DNA of 7,595 nucleotides from JAFGIG01 sp964397545 (GTDB lineage: Bacteria; SDB-A): positions 1 to 7,595 of the forward strand of contig CAYNIW010000036.1 of assembly GCA_964397545.1 (NCBI GenBank), read 5' to 3'. Below are positions 1-6,322 of this stretch, in pieces. The notes beneath the pieces are model-generated. The model worked only from the letters and a program-made list of their open reading frames with translations. It had not been told where the DNA came from and searched no databases. The translations under genes and the position numbers were made by a program. Every line of letters starts with the position of its first letter. Position 1 is the stretch's first letter.

Positions 1-2
1 AT

Positions 3-16
3 TATAAATATAAAAT
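3..16 (+). promoter_or_regulatory. possible -10 region upstream of the DUF4342 gene
   Basis: The first bases are almost purely A/T and contain TATAAA (3-8) and TATAAAAT (9-16), either of which could be a sigma-70 -10 element. Any -35 lies outside the window, and TATAAAAT would leave very little leader before the ribosome site at 21-29. This is a weak call based on composition only. Confidence 0.2.
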
Positions 17-31
17 CAAAAGGAGGAGGAT

Positions 32-301
32 GTGGAAGAAAATCCAAATCAGGAGAGATTCGAGGTCAAAGCCGACGAACTCGTCAAAAAAATCAATGAA
101 GTTCTCAAAGAGGGAAACGCCAAAAGAATCATCATACAGAACGAAAAAGGCGAAACTGTCGCCGAATTTCCCCTGACAGTCGGTGTTGTCGGTGTATTTC
201 TGTCGCCGATTCTTGCCGCGGCAGGTGCGATAGCGGCTCTGGCGACAAAATGCACTATAATCGTCGAGAAAAAACAACCTCAGAAAAAGGAACAGCAATG
301 A
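32..301 (+). CDS. DUF4342 family protein
   Basis: This 89-residue protein matches the DUF4342 pattern as I know it. It has a charged N-terminal helix (residues about 9-28, ERFEVKADELVKKINEVLKE), a short beta segment RIIIQNEKGETV, then the hallmark FPLTVGVVGVFLSPILAAAG (46-65) and an IAALATKCTIIVE ending. The hydrophobic stretch could be a membrane-associated hairpin or a buried core. The molecular function of the family is not known to me. The start is GTG at 32, preceded by a perfect AGGAGGAGG at 21-29; the ATG at 30 is in another frame and sits inside the ribosome site. Some family members carry an extra N-terminal UBA-like helix domain, which is absent here. The stop overlaps the start of the lipoprotein gene as ATGA, so the two genes are probably co-transcribed and translationally coupled. 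Confidence 0.85.
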   Translation: MEENPNQERFEVKADELVKKINEVLKEGNAKRIIIQNEKGETVAEFPLTVGVVGVFLSPILAAAGAIAALATKCTIIVEKKQPQKKEQQ

Positions 302-1128
302 ATAAAATAATATTGCCTGCTTTGTTTCTTACCCTTTTATCCTGCTCCGGCCAATTACCGGAAGCTGAAAAAGAACTAAACCTTTCAGCAGTCTTTGATC
401 AATATTTTACTTTCATTGACACCGAGAATTACGATGGTGCGGTAATTATGCTGACGCCTTTCACAATTGAGGCCATGTCCGGCGCTGTCAGAGACGATCT
501 TCAGCCAAAAAAGCTTGCAGTCGCCACAGATTCGTCGCTTAAAGACAGAATGACACAACTCTACGGAATTCCTTTGGAAGAGGTGATGTCATTGAACGAC
601 ACACAATTGATAGCGCTATATTTTCAGAAACTTCCAAAGTATTTCGAATTAGACAGAGATTTTATTGTTTTGTCAGAAAAAGCTGTTGACTCTTGCAAAG
701 CTTTTATCTCTATTCGTTACCAAAACGGAGCAGTTGACACACTCTTTTTTGAAAAACACGGCGATGAATGGAAAATAGATTTGTCTCATCTTGTTCAAAT
801 GGCCTCATATCGAGCACAAATCCTCGAAAACGCCCATTCAGTGCAACTCGCCGCGGAAGAGTTTTTATTTTTTGCCGACAGCAGAGGATATCCATTGACT
901 TTAGAAGAGATGAATCTCCCCCCGGGACTAACAAACCCTTACAACGGCGATACGTCATTCTTAATATTCAAAGAAAATAGCGAAAAAATCGAGGATCCTG
1001 CTCTCGAAGGATACGTCACATATTTTGTCAGACCCGATTCTCTGTATTATCTGATAACCGCGCATGGAAATAACGGAAAAATACTGATGGAATTCAGCCC
1101 CATGCCGGAGATACCAGCGGAAAATTGA
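298..1128 (+). CDS. lipoprotein with NTF2-like middle and pseudopilin-like C-terminal region
   Basis: This 276-residue protein begins with a lipoprotein signal peptide, MNKIILPALFLTLLSC, whose lipobox LLSC predicts lipidation of Cys16 and anchoring in the envelope. I chose ATG 298 over an upstream in-frame ATG at 250 because the signal peptide begins there, AAGGAA (287-292) is well spaced, and it forms an ATGA overlap with the preceding gene. Residues about 30-165 (FDQYFTFIDTENYDGAV to HGDEWKIDLSHL) resemble the NTF2-like/DUF4878 fold common in lipoproteins. Residues about 179-266 (AHSVQLAAEEFLFFADSRGYP, then LTNPYNGD, then YYLITAHGNNGKIL) resemble the globular head of a type II secretion or pilin-type pseudopilin, without its hydrophobic N-terminal helix. 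Both domain calls are by eye. The protein is otherwise unknown, and no catalytic motif is visible. Confidence 0.8.
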   Translation: MNKIILPALFLTLLSCSGQLPEAEKELNLSAVFDQYFTFIDTENYDGAVIMLTPFTIEAMSGAVRDDLQPKKLAVATDSSLKDRMTQLYGIPLEEVMSLNDTQLIALYFQKLPKYFELDRDFIVLSEKAVDSCKAFISIRYQNGAVDTLFFEKHGDEWKIDLSHLVQMASYRAQILENAHSVQLAAEEFLFFADSRGYPLTLEEMNLPPGLTNPYNGDTSFLIFKENSEKIEDPALEGYVTYFVRPDSLYYLITAHGNNGKILMEFSPMPEIPAEN

Positions 1129-1135
1129 ATAAATG

Positions 1136-1161
1136 AAAAAGGCGCGGCTTCAAACCGCGCC
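1136..1161 (-). terminator. intrinsic terminator of the Kelch gene
   Basis: A 7-bp all-GC stem (GGCGCGG 1141-1147 with CCGCGCC 1155-1161, 7-base loop) lies 6 bases beyond the minus-strand stop. Read on the minus strand it is followed by TTTTT (1140-1136), a standard intrinsic terminator. On the plus strand it is followed only by ATAAAATTA, so it would be a poorer terminator for the lipoprotein gene, though it sits correctly between the two convergent genes and may serve both. Confidence 0.8.
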
Positions 1162-1167
1162 ATAAAA

Positions 1168-3309
1168 TTACTCTGTAAAGATAATTTTACCCGTGTATCT
1201 TCCCTGCCCTGCTTCAATTGAGAAAAAATAGACTCCCGGAGAGACGTTTTCCCCAGTGCTATTTTTTCCTTCCCAACAGAGCCTGTGAATACCTTGGGTC
1301 AAACTTCCGAAAAAATCTTCTCTTAAAAGCCTTCCGCTCACATCGTGAATCTTAAAAGAGACTGAAGATGCATAAGGAAGGGCAAGTTCAATTTCAAGAA
1401 CAGTCTTAAAAACATTGGATGACAACAAACGTATACTGAAAGAACCGTTATACTCTACAGGTTTTTCTTCGACATACGTCGAAAGAGCATATGTGTGAAG
1501 AGCTTCAAAGCAATTTGAATTCGGGTTATAACCTCCGGCGGCGAATATAACCCCTTTGTGTGTGCTGTCTGAAAGAGAAATATCCACAGGAGCCGCACAG
1601 CCGGCTATGTAAGCCCTCCCTGTCGGCTTATCCGGCAATGTTATCCAGCCCCTGTTTGATAGGTAAGCATAACACCTGTTGATGTAGGAACCGCCCTGCC
1701 TTCCGCCAAATACATAAAGTCCGTCGAGCCAATCGGCATAACCTGCGCAGGAAACGCCTTGACTCGGATAATCCGGACCCTGGACCCAGGATATCTGCGA
1801 TGGGTCCGAAGAATTTATAATTCCGTAAAAAGTCGCGTTCGTATCTCCGACCTGATGGACATAACCTGTCGAAAATACTATTGTGTCGTTTCCGATATAA
1901 GCCGCCGATCCGTGAGCGACGAGCAGAGGAAATTGTGTTCCGGAAATAAAAGAATCGGCGATGATGTCATAGACTTGAACGGTATTAACTGCCACTCCAT
2001 TTAAGTAACCCCCGATAACGTAAACAACACCCCTGTCTTCTGCGAGAACAGCGACAGAGGAAGAAATACTGTCAAAAAGAGGGGCTCCAGACCTCCAAGA
2101 ATAGTCGTCTGCGTTGAGAATCTGAACAGAATCACTCGAACTGTTGTGCGCAAAAAGATATATTTTATTCATCCAGGAAACACTAGCACCCCAACGGACT
2201 CTAACCGGAACTAAATAAGGTCCTGACCAGCTCTTTGATGTGTAATTGAATCTGTATTCAGCCGAATCGATATTGGAAGCGTTTCCAAAAACGTGAATTA
2301 CTGTATTCCCTGAATTGTCAATGCTCCAACCGCTCAAAGCGCCCCATTTAGCAACGGGCATATCCGACAGTTCTTCCCACCAGAACTCCCTGCAAAAGAC
2401 TTCGCGGATCAAAGTGTCGTTTTCAGGGAAGGCGTCGCCAGCGAGAAGAGTGAACGTTCTTATGATATAATCACAATTCTCCTGGAAATTATAATTTCCG
2501 AAATCGACAGTGTCATATCCCCAGACTGAAGTAGAAGCACTTAACGTTTGATCGAAGACAACAGAAGTTGAATCTTCAATAATACATCTGACATTGAAGT
2601 TTTCCGGAAAACCTCCGTAATTTTTGACGACAGCCGAAAGACAGGCAGAGCCGGGCGAGATATTTTCTTTCGGCGAAAGAATTTTATATACCCCGACATC
2701 GTGGTAATTCGGAAGATTTACAATCACCGGTCCAACATTGTCAAAAGCGGCATACCAGTCGTAATTTCCAGCGTAAACGAAAGCCATCTGAAAACTGTCG
2801 GCGGTGTATGGAGTTAGATTGACTGAATCCCAGTCGCTGTTGTATGCCGTAGTGTAATTTTTAACCTGATTCCAGGAAGACCATGTGTTGGAATTGCATG
2901 TCCTCAAAAGAACTCTCAAAAAATCATTTCCGGAATAGAAATCAAAACAAAAACCCCATTTAAGATAATTCCCGGGCGCTCCAATAAATGGTGGAGATAT
3001 TGCTGTATCAACCACAGATGTCCCTGCCGCGTCAGAATCTATCCACATACTGTAATTTCCGTGTGCGGGACAGTAGAAAGCGGTGTCGTAACCTGAATTG
3101 TATTTCTGAACGCCCCATGCTCTCGGGTATGAAAAAGCCGATGTGTGAGTCCAGTTCTGAAATGTGCTGTCCTCGAAATCCCATGTTATTGTGTCTGAAG
3201 CCCTTAAAAAATATCTGTTTTCTGAATCCGGAGCACTAAAATTAAGAGAGTAAGCATTTGAGCAATAAAAGATAAAGAAAATAACAAATACTGAGTTCAA
3301 TGATTTCAT
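1168..3309 (-). CDS. exported Kelch-repeat protein with FlgD-like C-terminal sorting domain
   Basis: This 713-residue protein has a signal peptide (MKSLNSVFVIFFIFYCSNAYS, residues 1-21). Residues about 40-195 form a jelly-roll/MAM-like domain starting at TWDFEDSTFQNWT. Residues about 202-305 form a CARDB-like Ig domain (YHDVGVYKILSP). Residues about 308-610 hold six Kelch-like repeats with the hallmarks VYVIGGY, LYVFGGRQGG and VIFAAGGYN, probably a six-bladed propeller. The last 90 residues (FKIHDVSGRLLRE, then NVSPGVYFFSIEAG, then GKIIFTE) are a FlgD-like/T9SS-type C-terminal domain, indicating export to the surface or medium. The start is ATG 3309, with AAGGAGAA just upstream on the minus strand (3315-3322); the longer reading frame from 3357 begins before this site and before the signal peptide. 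Substrate or partner is unknown; Kelch blades usually bind proteins or glycans. A weak -10 (TATTAT, 3350-3345) lies upstream. Confidence 0.85.
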   Translation of the reverse strand: MKSLNSVFVIFFIFYCSNAYSLNFSAPDSENRYFLRASDTITWDFEDSTFQNWTHTSAFSYPRAWGVQKYNSGYDTAFYCPAHGNYSMWIDSDAAGTSVVDTAISPPFIGAPGNYLKWGFCFDFYSGNDFLRVLLRTCNSNTWSSWNQVKNYTTAYNSDWDSVNLTPYTADSFQMAFVYAGNYDWYAAFDNVGPVIVNLPNYHDVGVYKILSPKENISPGSACLSAVVKNYGGFPENFNVRCIIEDSTSVVFDQTLSASTSVWGYDTVDFGNYNFQENCDYIIRTFTLLAGDAFPENDTLIREVFCREFWWEELSDMPVAKWGALSGWSIDNSGNTVIHVFGNASNIDSAEYRFNYTSKSWSGPYLVPVRVRWGASVSWMNKIYLFAHNSSSDSVQILNADDYSWRSGAPLFDSISSSVAVLAEDRGVVYVIGGYLNGVAVNTVQVYDIIADSFISGTQFPLLVAHGSAAYIGNDTIVFSTGYVHQVGDTNATFYGIINSSDPSQISWVQGPDYPSQGVSCAGYADWLDGLYVFGGRQGGSYINRCYAYLSNRGWITLPDKPTGRAYIAGCAAPVDISLSDSTHKGVIFAAGGYNPNSNCFEALHTYALSTYVEEKPVEYNGSFSIRLLSSNVFKTVLEIELALPYASSVSFKIHDVSGRLLREDFFGSLTQGIHRLCWEGKNSTGENVSPGVYFFSIEAGQGRYTGKIIFTE

Positions 3310-3361
3310 GTTCTTCTCCTTCCGAATTTTAAATGATAAAAACCATAATATACTCAATTTT

Positions 3362-3388
3362 TTGATTTTACCCTTTTTTCGTTATAAT
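3362..3388 (+). promoter_or_regulatory. sigma-70-type promoter of the DUF6144-like gene
   Basis: A consensus -10 TATAAT (3383-3388) has TTGATT (3362-3367) 15 bases upstream; reading the -35 as TTTGAT (3361-3366) makes the spacer 16. Transcription would start near 3395, leaving a leader of about 35 bases before the ATG at 3431. The spacer is slightly short, but the -10 is perfect. The region is shared with the divergent Kelch gene. Confidence 0.55.
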
Positions 3389-3430
3389 ATACAATAACTC
3401 AAAACCTTAAAAAACAATTTATGAGGTCTT

Positions 3431-4417
3431 ATGGATAATATTGGATTTGTCGTCTTATTAAAATCAAAAAAAGTCCCGAGAAAAATTATTGACAGCCAGG
3501 TAGAATCCGTATCAAATTACGAAATCTTCCTTGGTTCACTGAAAAAAGGCCTCGATGCCGACAATTCTAATCCCGACCACTTGAGACTTTATATAGATAA
3601 GTTAATAGCGGAAGGCGGCAACACACCCGAAAATCTCATAGCACTCGCCAGATACGCTCATTTTGCAAAAAATACACCTGTCTATGTTGCGATATTCGAA
3701 CTTCTCGACGGAGAAGAGTCTCTGAAGAATTTATATGAAAAAACAGAAAAAGTTTTAGGTCAGGAAAAGAGAGACCGGATTTTTCAAGGAATTAAAATTC
3801 CTCCCCTTGGAAGTTCAAACACCGAGAAAACCGCCGCGACGAGACGATTAGTCGAAAGAATGGATAAGCTCATAGACCCCGTCAAAAGAAAAAAAATTCT
3901 TTCTTCCTGTCTGAGGGACCTTCCCGACTCCTACTACGAATCGGACAAAAAACTTTACGAAAAATCCGGCGGTATAGGCAAATTCATTGAGAGAAAAAGA
4001 GCTGACTTCATTAAAAATTTGACCGACATAAAAAACAAAAACGAACTGTTTTTCGGTCAGGAAATAGACGATGAAGTAATAGATTATGTAAAGAGCGACG
4101 AAGAAATTTCCATGGGTTGCCTTCATGGAAATATTTTATACGTAACAAAAATTCCTTTCCGGACAAAAAAATACCTGTCAGAGACCGATCCTGTCATGAA
4201 ACGCTATTATTACTGTCATTGCCCCTGGGCGAGAGAATCAATTAAAGAACCCGGAAAAACGGTTTCCGGAACTTTCTGCCTCTGCAGTGGAGGTTTCCAC
4301 AAAAAAATGTGGGAAGTGATTTTCAGGTGTGAACTTGAAGTGGAGGTTCTCGAAAGCATCCTCAAGGGCGATCAGCGATGCCGTTTCGCAATTTATCTGC
4401 CGGAAGAAGTTTCTTAG
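3431..4417 (+). CDS. DUF6144-like / V4R-fold-like cysteine-rich protein
   Basis: This 328-residue protein has no signal peptide or membrane segment and is predicted cytoplasmic. Residues about 50-125 are a helical region (HLRLYIDKLIAEGGNTPENL, then LARYAHFAKNTPVY, then GIKIPPLG). Residues about 135-325 resemble DUF6144 and proteins labelled L-2-amino-thiazoline-4-carboxylic-acid-hydrolase-like, which share a V4R/4-vinyl-reductase-like fold. The C-terminal part has the pattern YYYCHCPWARESI (C262, C264), TFCLCSGGFHKK (C283, C285) and GDQRCRFAIYL (C317), with further cysteines at 160, 230 and 300. Such clustered cysteines suggest a metal or thiol site, which is inference. The ATG has a modest GAGG site at 3423-3426. 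It is monocistronic between two opposing genes. The family label comes from memory of its motifs; the biochemical role is unknown. Confidence 0.75.
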   Translation: MDNIGFVVLLKSKKVPRKIIDSQVESVSNYEIFLGSLKKGLDADNSNPDHLRLYIDKLIAEGGNTPENLIALARYAHFAKNTPVYVAIFELLDGEESLKNLYEKTEKVLGQEKRDRIFQGIKIPPLGSSNTEKTAATRRLVERMDKLIDPVKRKKILSSCLRDLPDSYYESDKKLYEKSGGIGKFIERKRADFIKNLTDIKNKNELFFGQEIDDEVIDYVKSDEEISMGCLHGNILYVTKIPFRTKKYLSETDPVMKRYYYCHCPWARESIKEPGKTVSGTFCLCSGGFHKKMWEVIFRCELEVEVLESILKGDQRCRFAIYLPEEVS

Positions 4418-4423
4418 TTTAAA

Positions 4424-4477
4424 ACCGCGCCTTCGTTCAGTATTGCAAAAGCAAAAGCATAGATCCCGCGGTCTTTT
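4424..4477 (+). terminator. weak candidate terminator after the DUF6144-like gene
   Basis: ACCGCG (4424-4429) is the exact inverted partner of CGCGGT (4467-4472), followed by CTTTT, just beyond the plus-strand stop at 4417. The 37-base loop is too long for a typical intrinsic terminator, so this is tentative. No better hairpin is visible between the two convergent genes. Confidence 0.2.
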
Positions 4478-4489
4478 CCAGGGGTCAAG

Positions 4490-5164
4490 TCAAAAGTTTT
4501 TCTCAAGCCGAAAAAGACCGTAGACCAGGGCATAGATGAGAATGAGAAAAACAGAAAATACAAATGAAAACACAATTGACTGAAAATTTATGTTCGCGGC
4601 AAAACTCAGAAAAATTTTAAAAGGGCTGGCTATCGCGTCCCAACTGTTGTGTCTGACAAATCTGCCCATGTATATCGCGTAACTGCTTATAAGTAATATA
4701 GACATCACGACAGCGAGCGCAGAAAGTCTGTTCATGATTTTTTCAAGCAGTCTGTTGACAATATACAGTGAAAGAAAACCGAGAAAAAACCCCGTCAAGA
4801 TGAAAACAGCATATACGATGAGGTCGAACCATACGATAAATGAGCCTTTGTTATTAAAATGTATTAAATCCGTAATCATGTATGGCGCGTTTGGGAAAAA
4901 AACCAGCCAGAGGACGAAAAAAGGTGGAATAAAAATCCGTCCTATTCTCTTCATGCCTGTATGGGAGATAAAATACATTGTCAATGAAATCACAAATGGA
5001 ATCCAGGCGAGAAACAGGTTCCATACAAGAAATAAAAACGAATATTTACCTGTGTATAAACGCCTTATAAAAATCATCGAACACCCCGAAAAGGAAATCA
5101 GAAAAAGAACGGACGAAACGTATCCGTAGGCTTTTACAGTTTTATTTAACGCTCTATCATTCAA
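4490..5164 (-). CDS. DUF1361 family membrane protein
   Basis: This 224-residue integral membrane protein shows about six to seven hydrophobic segments. DUF1361 hallmarks are visible in order: WNLFLAWIPF near residue 48, FFPNAPYMITDLIHF (about 88-102), WFDLIVYAVFILTGFFLGFL, then IYMGRFVRHNSWDAIASPF (about 164-182), and a final hydrophobic segment FVFSVFLILIYALVYGLF. The family has no established function. The start is TTG at 5164, which overlaps the end of the upstream ORF by 8 bases. No good ribosome site is visible (AGAAG lies about a dozen bases upstream), suggesting translational coupling; no alternative start upstream in this frame is available before a stop. It is the last gene of the minus-strand unit. 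The stop context is TTT TGA C, and an open frame continues in +1. Confidence 0.85.
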   Translation of the reverse strand: MNDRALNKTVKAYGYVSSVLFLISFSGCSMIFIRRLYTGKYSFLFLVWNLFLAWIPFVISLTMYFISHTGMKRIGRIFIPPFFVLWLVFFPNAPYMITDLIHFNNKGSFIVWFDLIVYAVFILTGFFLGFLSLYIVNRLLEKIMNRLSALAVVMSILLISSYAIYMGRFVRHNSWDAIASPFKIFLSFAANINFQSIVFSFVFSVFLILIYALVYGLFRLEKNF

Positions 5165-5438
5165 TTTTAAGTATCTTCTGGTTTCCTGCGGGCACGAGAT
5201 ACATGCATCTGTCCATTTTGCCGTTCCATGAAGGAAGCATCAGGTTGGAATTTATGTGCACATCCGGAAATGTTCCGTTATAACCGACTCCGTCAGCGTA
5301 ATCAAAAACCTTTTCCGTCACCAAAACAGCCGACTGAAGCCCCAAATAATCCAAGAGCCCGCTTTCTATGCCCTCGAAAACCCTCCACCCTGAAATCGTC
5401 ATTTTTCCGCCTGCGGAAACATAGGACTGGACAATCAC
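5157..5438 (-). CDS. fragment with GATase/ThuA-like segment, probably the frameshifted continuation of the M1-like gene
   Basis: The 93-residue reading contains QSYVSAGGKMTISGWRVFEG, a pattern (helix, GG turn, hydrophobic strand, G) seen in the Rossmann/GATase1-like segments of large exported proteins, followed by LLDYLGLQSA and FPDVHINSNLMLPSWNGKM. It has no signal peptide, although such modules are normally extracellular. The nominal start is GTG 5438, which lacks a ribosome site, and the frame is open upstream, reading EIIKNPVIVQ across the stop of the preceding ORF at 5447. I therefore think it is not an independent gene but the tail of a broken or rearranged one. The stop overlaps the TTG start of the DUF1361 gene. 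The domain assignment is by eye. Confidence 0.5.
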   Translation of the reverse strand: MIVQSYVSAGGKMTISGWRVFEGIESGLLDYLGLQSAVLVTEKVFDYADGVGYNGTFPDVHINSNLMLPSWNGKMDRCMYLVPAGNQKILKIE

Positions 5439-5446
5439 TGGATTCT

Positions 5447-6169
5447 TTATAATTTCACTGCGAAAGCCACCCCTGCAGAATCCTGGGGATACGTCGCTAT
5501 CATTACAGGAAAAGTGTCTATATAAAAATCAGAAAGGGTGTAGTTTGAAGCAGCTATTCCCTGTATGTAGGGAATAAGTCTCCTTGTCTCCGACCAGAAA
5601 AACTTCTTTCTGTTTCCCGTCAGGTTTACTGCCGAGTCGGGCCTGCCGTTGGACATGACAACAAAATCAGACGGAACGGTTATATACTGTTTAACCCATG
5701 CTTTGTGCCTGTGATTGTCAAGACAGGGAACCCACGCCTTAAGACCGAAAGGTGCGTGAATAGAAAAAACGAACCCTGCGTTTATCCTCAGTCCGCCAGC
5801 CCACAAAGGATCCGGGATCAATAAAGGTGTCCCGTGATAGAATACATCAATATGAACAGTGTCTCCCGGCCATTGCTGTGCGCCTAAACTTATTACAAGG
5901 GCGGTATCCAACGTATCTCCAGCCCTGTAAAATTCGGCGGTCAGTCCGTCTGCTATGACGCTGTCAACAGTGAGAGAAACAAGATCCAGGACAATTGTAT
6001 CTGTGGAATTCAGGCAAAGATATGCACCTGTCGCTTTACCCAAAATATTCTGTGTCCAAGGGAAAATTTCAAGATCGAGAATTCTTTCGGTGTTTTTCCA
6101 GTTTAAATCATCTGAATACAGGTTTAATAAGACCATAATCAGAAATACAAACACGTTCAAAGTCTTCAT
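5447..6169 (-). CDS. exported protein with the M1 aminopeptidase N-terminal domain only (truncated, likely pseudogene)
   Basis: This 240-residue product starts with a signal peptide (MKTLNVFVFLIMVLLNLYS). It then shows the beta-sandwich N-terminal domain of M1 metallopeptidases: a substrate-facing segment GLRINAGFVFSIHAPFG (126-142), the family hallmark WVPCLDNHRHKAWVK (146-160, equivalent to W-x-P-C-x-D-x-x-x-x-K-A), VPSDFVVMSNG (165-175), and PYIQGIAASNYTLSDF (200-215). The zinc-binding HExxH and GAMEN-type catalytic domain, which should follow, is absent from the whole window. The reading ends at AGVAFAVKL. Peptidase activity is therefore not expected. The start is ATG 6169 with GGGAGGAG at 6173-6180. 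It leads an apparent operon with the 93-residue ORF and DUF1361. A non-enzymatic stand-alone domain is possible, but damage is more likely. Confidence 0.7.
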   Translation of the reverse strand: MKTLNVFVFLIMVLLNLYSDDLNWKNTERILDLEIFPWTQNILGKATGAYLCLNSTDTIVLDLVSLTVDSVIADGLTAEFYRAGDTLDTALVISLGAQQWPGDTVHIDVFYHGTPLLIPDPLWAGGLRINAGFVFSIHAPFGLKAWVPCLDNHRHKAWVKQYITVPSDFVVMSNGRPDSAVNLTGNRKKFFWSETRRLIPYIQGIAASNYTLSDFYIDTFPVMIATYPQDSAGVAFAVKL

Positions 6170-6195
6170 TCTCTCCTCCCTTGAGCTGATTTTAC

Positions 6196-6224
6196 ATTAT
6201 ATTTTAATCACAGCGTAAGGTCGA
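6196..6224 (-). promoter_or_regulatory. sigma-70-type promoter of the M1-like/DUF1361 unit
   Basis: On the minus strand TCGACC (6224-6219, four of six matches to TTGACA) is followed after exactly 17 bases by a perfect TATAAT (6201-6196). Transcription would begin near 6189, leaving about 20 bases that include the strong GGGAGGAG ribosome site before ATG 6169. Confidence 0.55.
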
Positions 6225-6244
6225 TTTTGTTTTTTACATAAAGT

Positions 6245-6273
6245 TTGAAATTATTCTGAAATCATTGTATATA
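6245..6273 (+). promoter_or_regulatory. sigma-70-type promoter of the zinc-ribbon gene
   Basis: TTGAAA (6245-6250) and TATATA (6268-6273) are separated by 17 bases; TATACT at 6272-6277 is an overlapping alternative -10. The predicted start near 6281 leaves a normal leader for a TTG start at 6323 but almost none for an upstream TTG at 6290. This promoter lies back to back with that of the minus-strand unit. Confidence 0.5.
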
Positions 6274-6322
6274 TACTATGTAATTTGTATTGCGCGTTTT
6301 AACCAAAAAAGGGATCCAGCGC

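Noticed and set aside
250..297. Upstream ATG giving a 16-residue longer lipoprotein
   Set aside because: It would place charged residues before the signal peptide and overlap most of the DUF4342 C-terminus; ATG 298 has the ribosome site and starts the lipobox signal peptide.
2..298. Open frame on the minus strand opposite the DUF4342 gene, with a hydrophobic start
   Set aside because: It mirrors the DUF4342 codons, has no ribosome site and no recognisable protein pattern; the plus-strand gene has a perfect ribosome site and family motifs.
3310..3357. Upstream ATG for the Kelch protein on the minus strand
   Set aside because: The extension contains the ribosome site AAGGAGAA itself and precedes a complete signal peptide.
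3345..3373. Possible minus-strand promoter for the Kelch gene (TATTAT or TATATT as -10)
   Set aside because: The matching -35 positions read GGGTAA or AAGGGT, far from consensus; the A/T-rich region would give such -10 matches by chance.
4445..4459. Tandem GCAAAA GCAAAA GCA
   Set aside because: Only about two and a half copies of a 6-mer; too short to be a CRISPR or meaningful repeat array, and explained as Ala-Phe codons if the +1 frame is coding.
4462..4486. Inverted repeat GATCCC/GGGGTC between the convergent genes
   Set aside because: It needs a G-T wobble, has a 13-base loop and no adjoining T run on either strand, so it is not a convincing terminator.
4491..4503. Minus-one slippery heptamer of the A-AAA-AAC type before the DUF1361 stop
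   Set aside because: In the zero frame the heptamer is G AAA AAC, so the P-site tRNA could not re-pair after a -1 slip; only the +1 reading is plausible.
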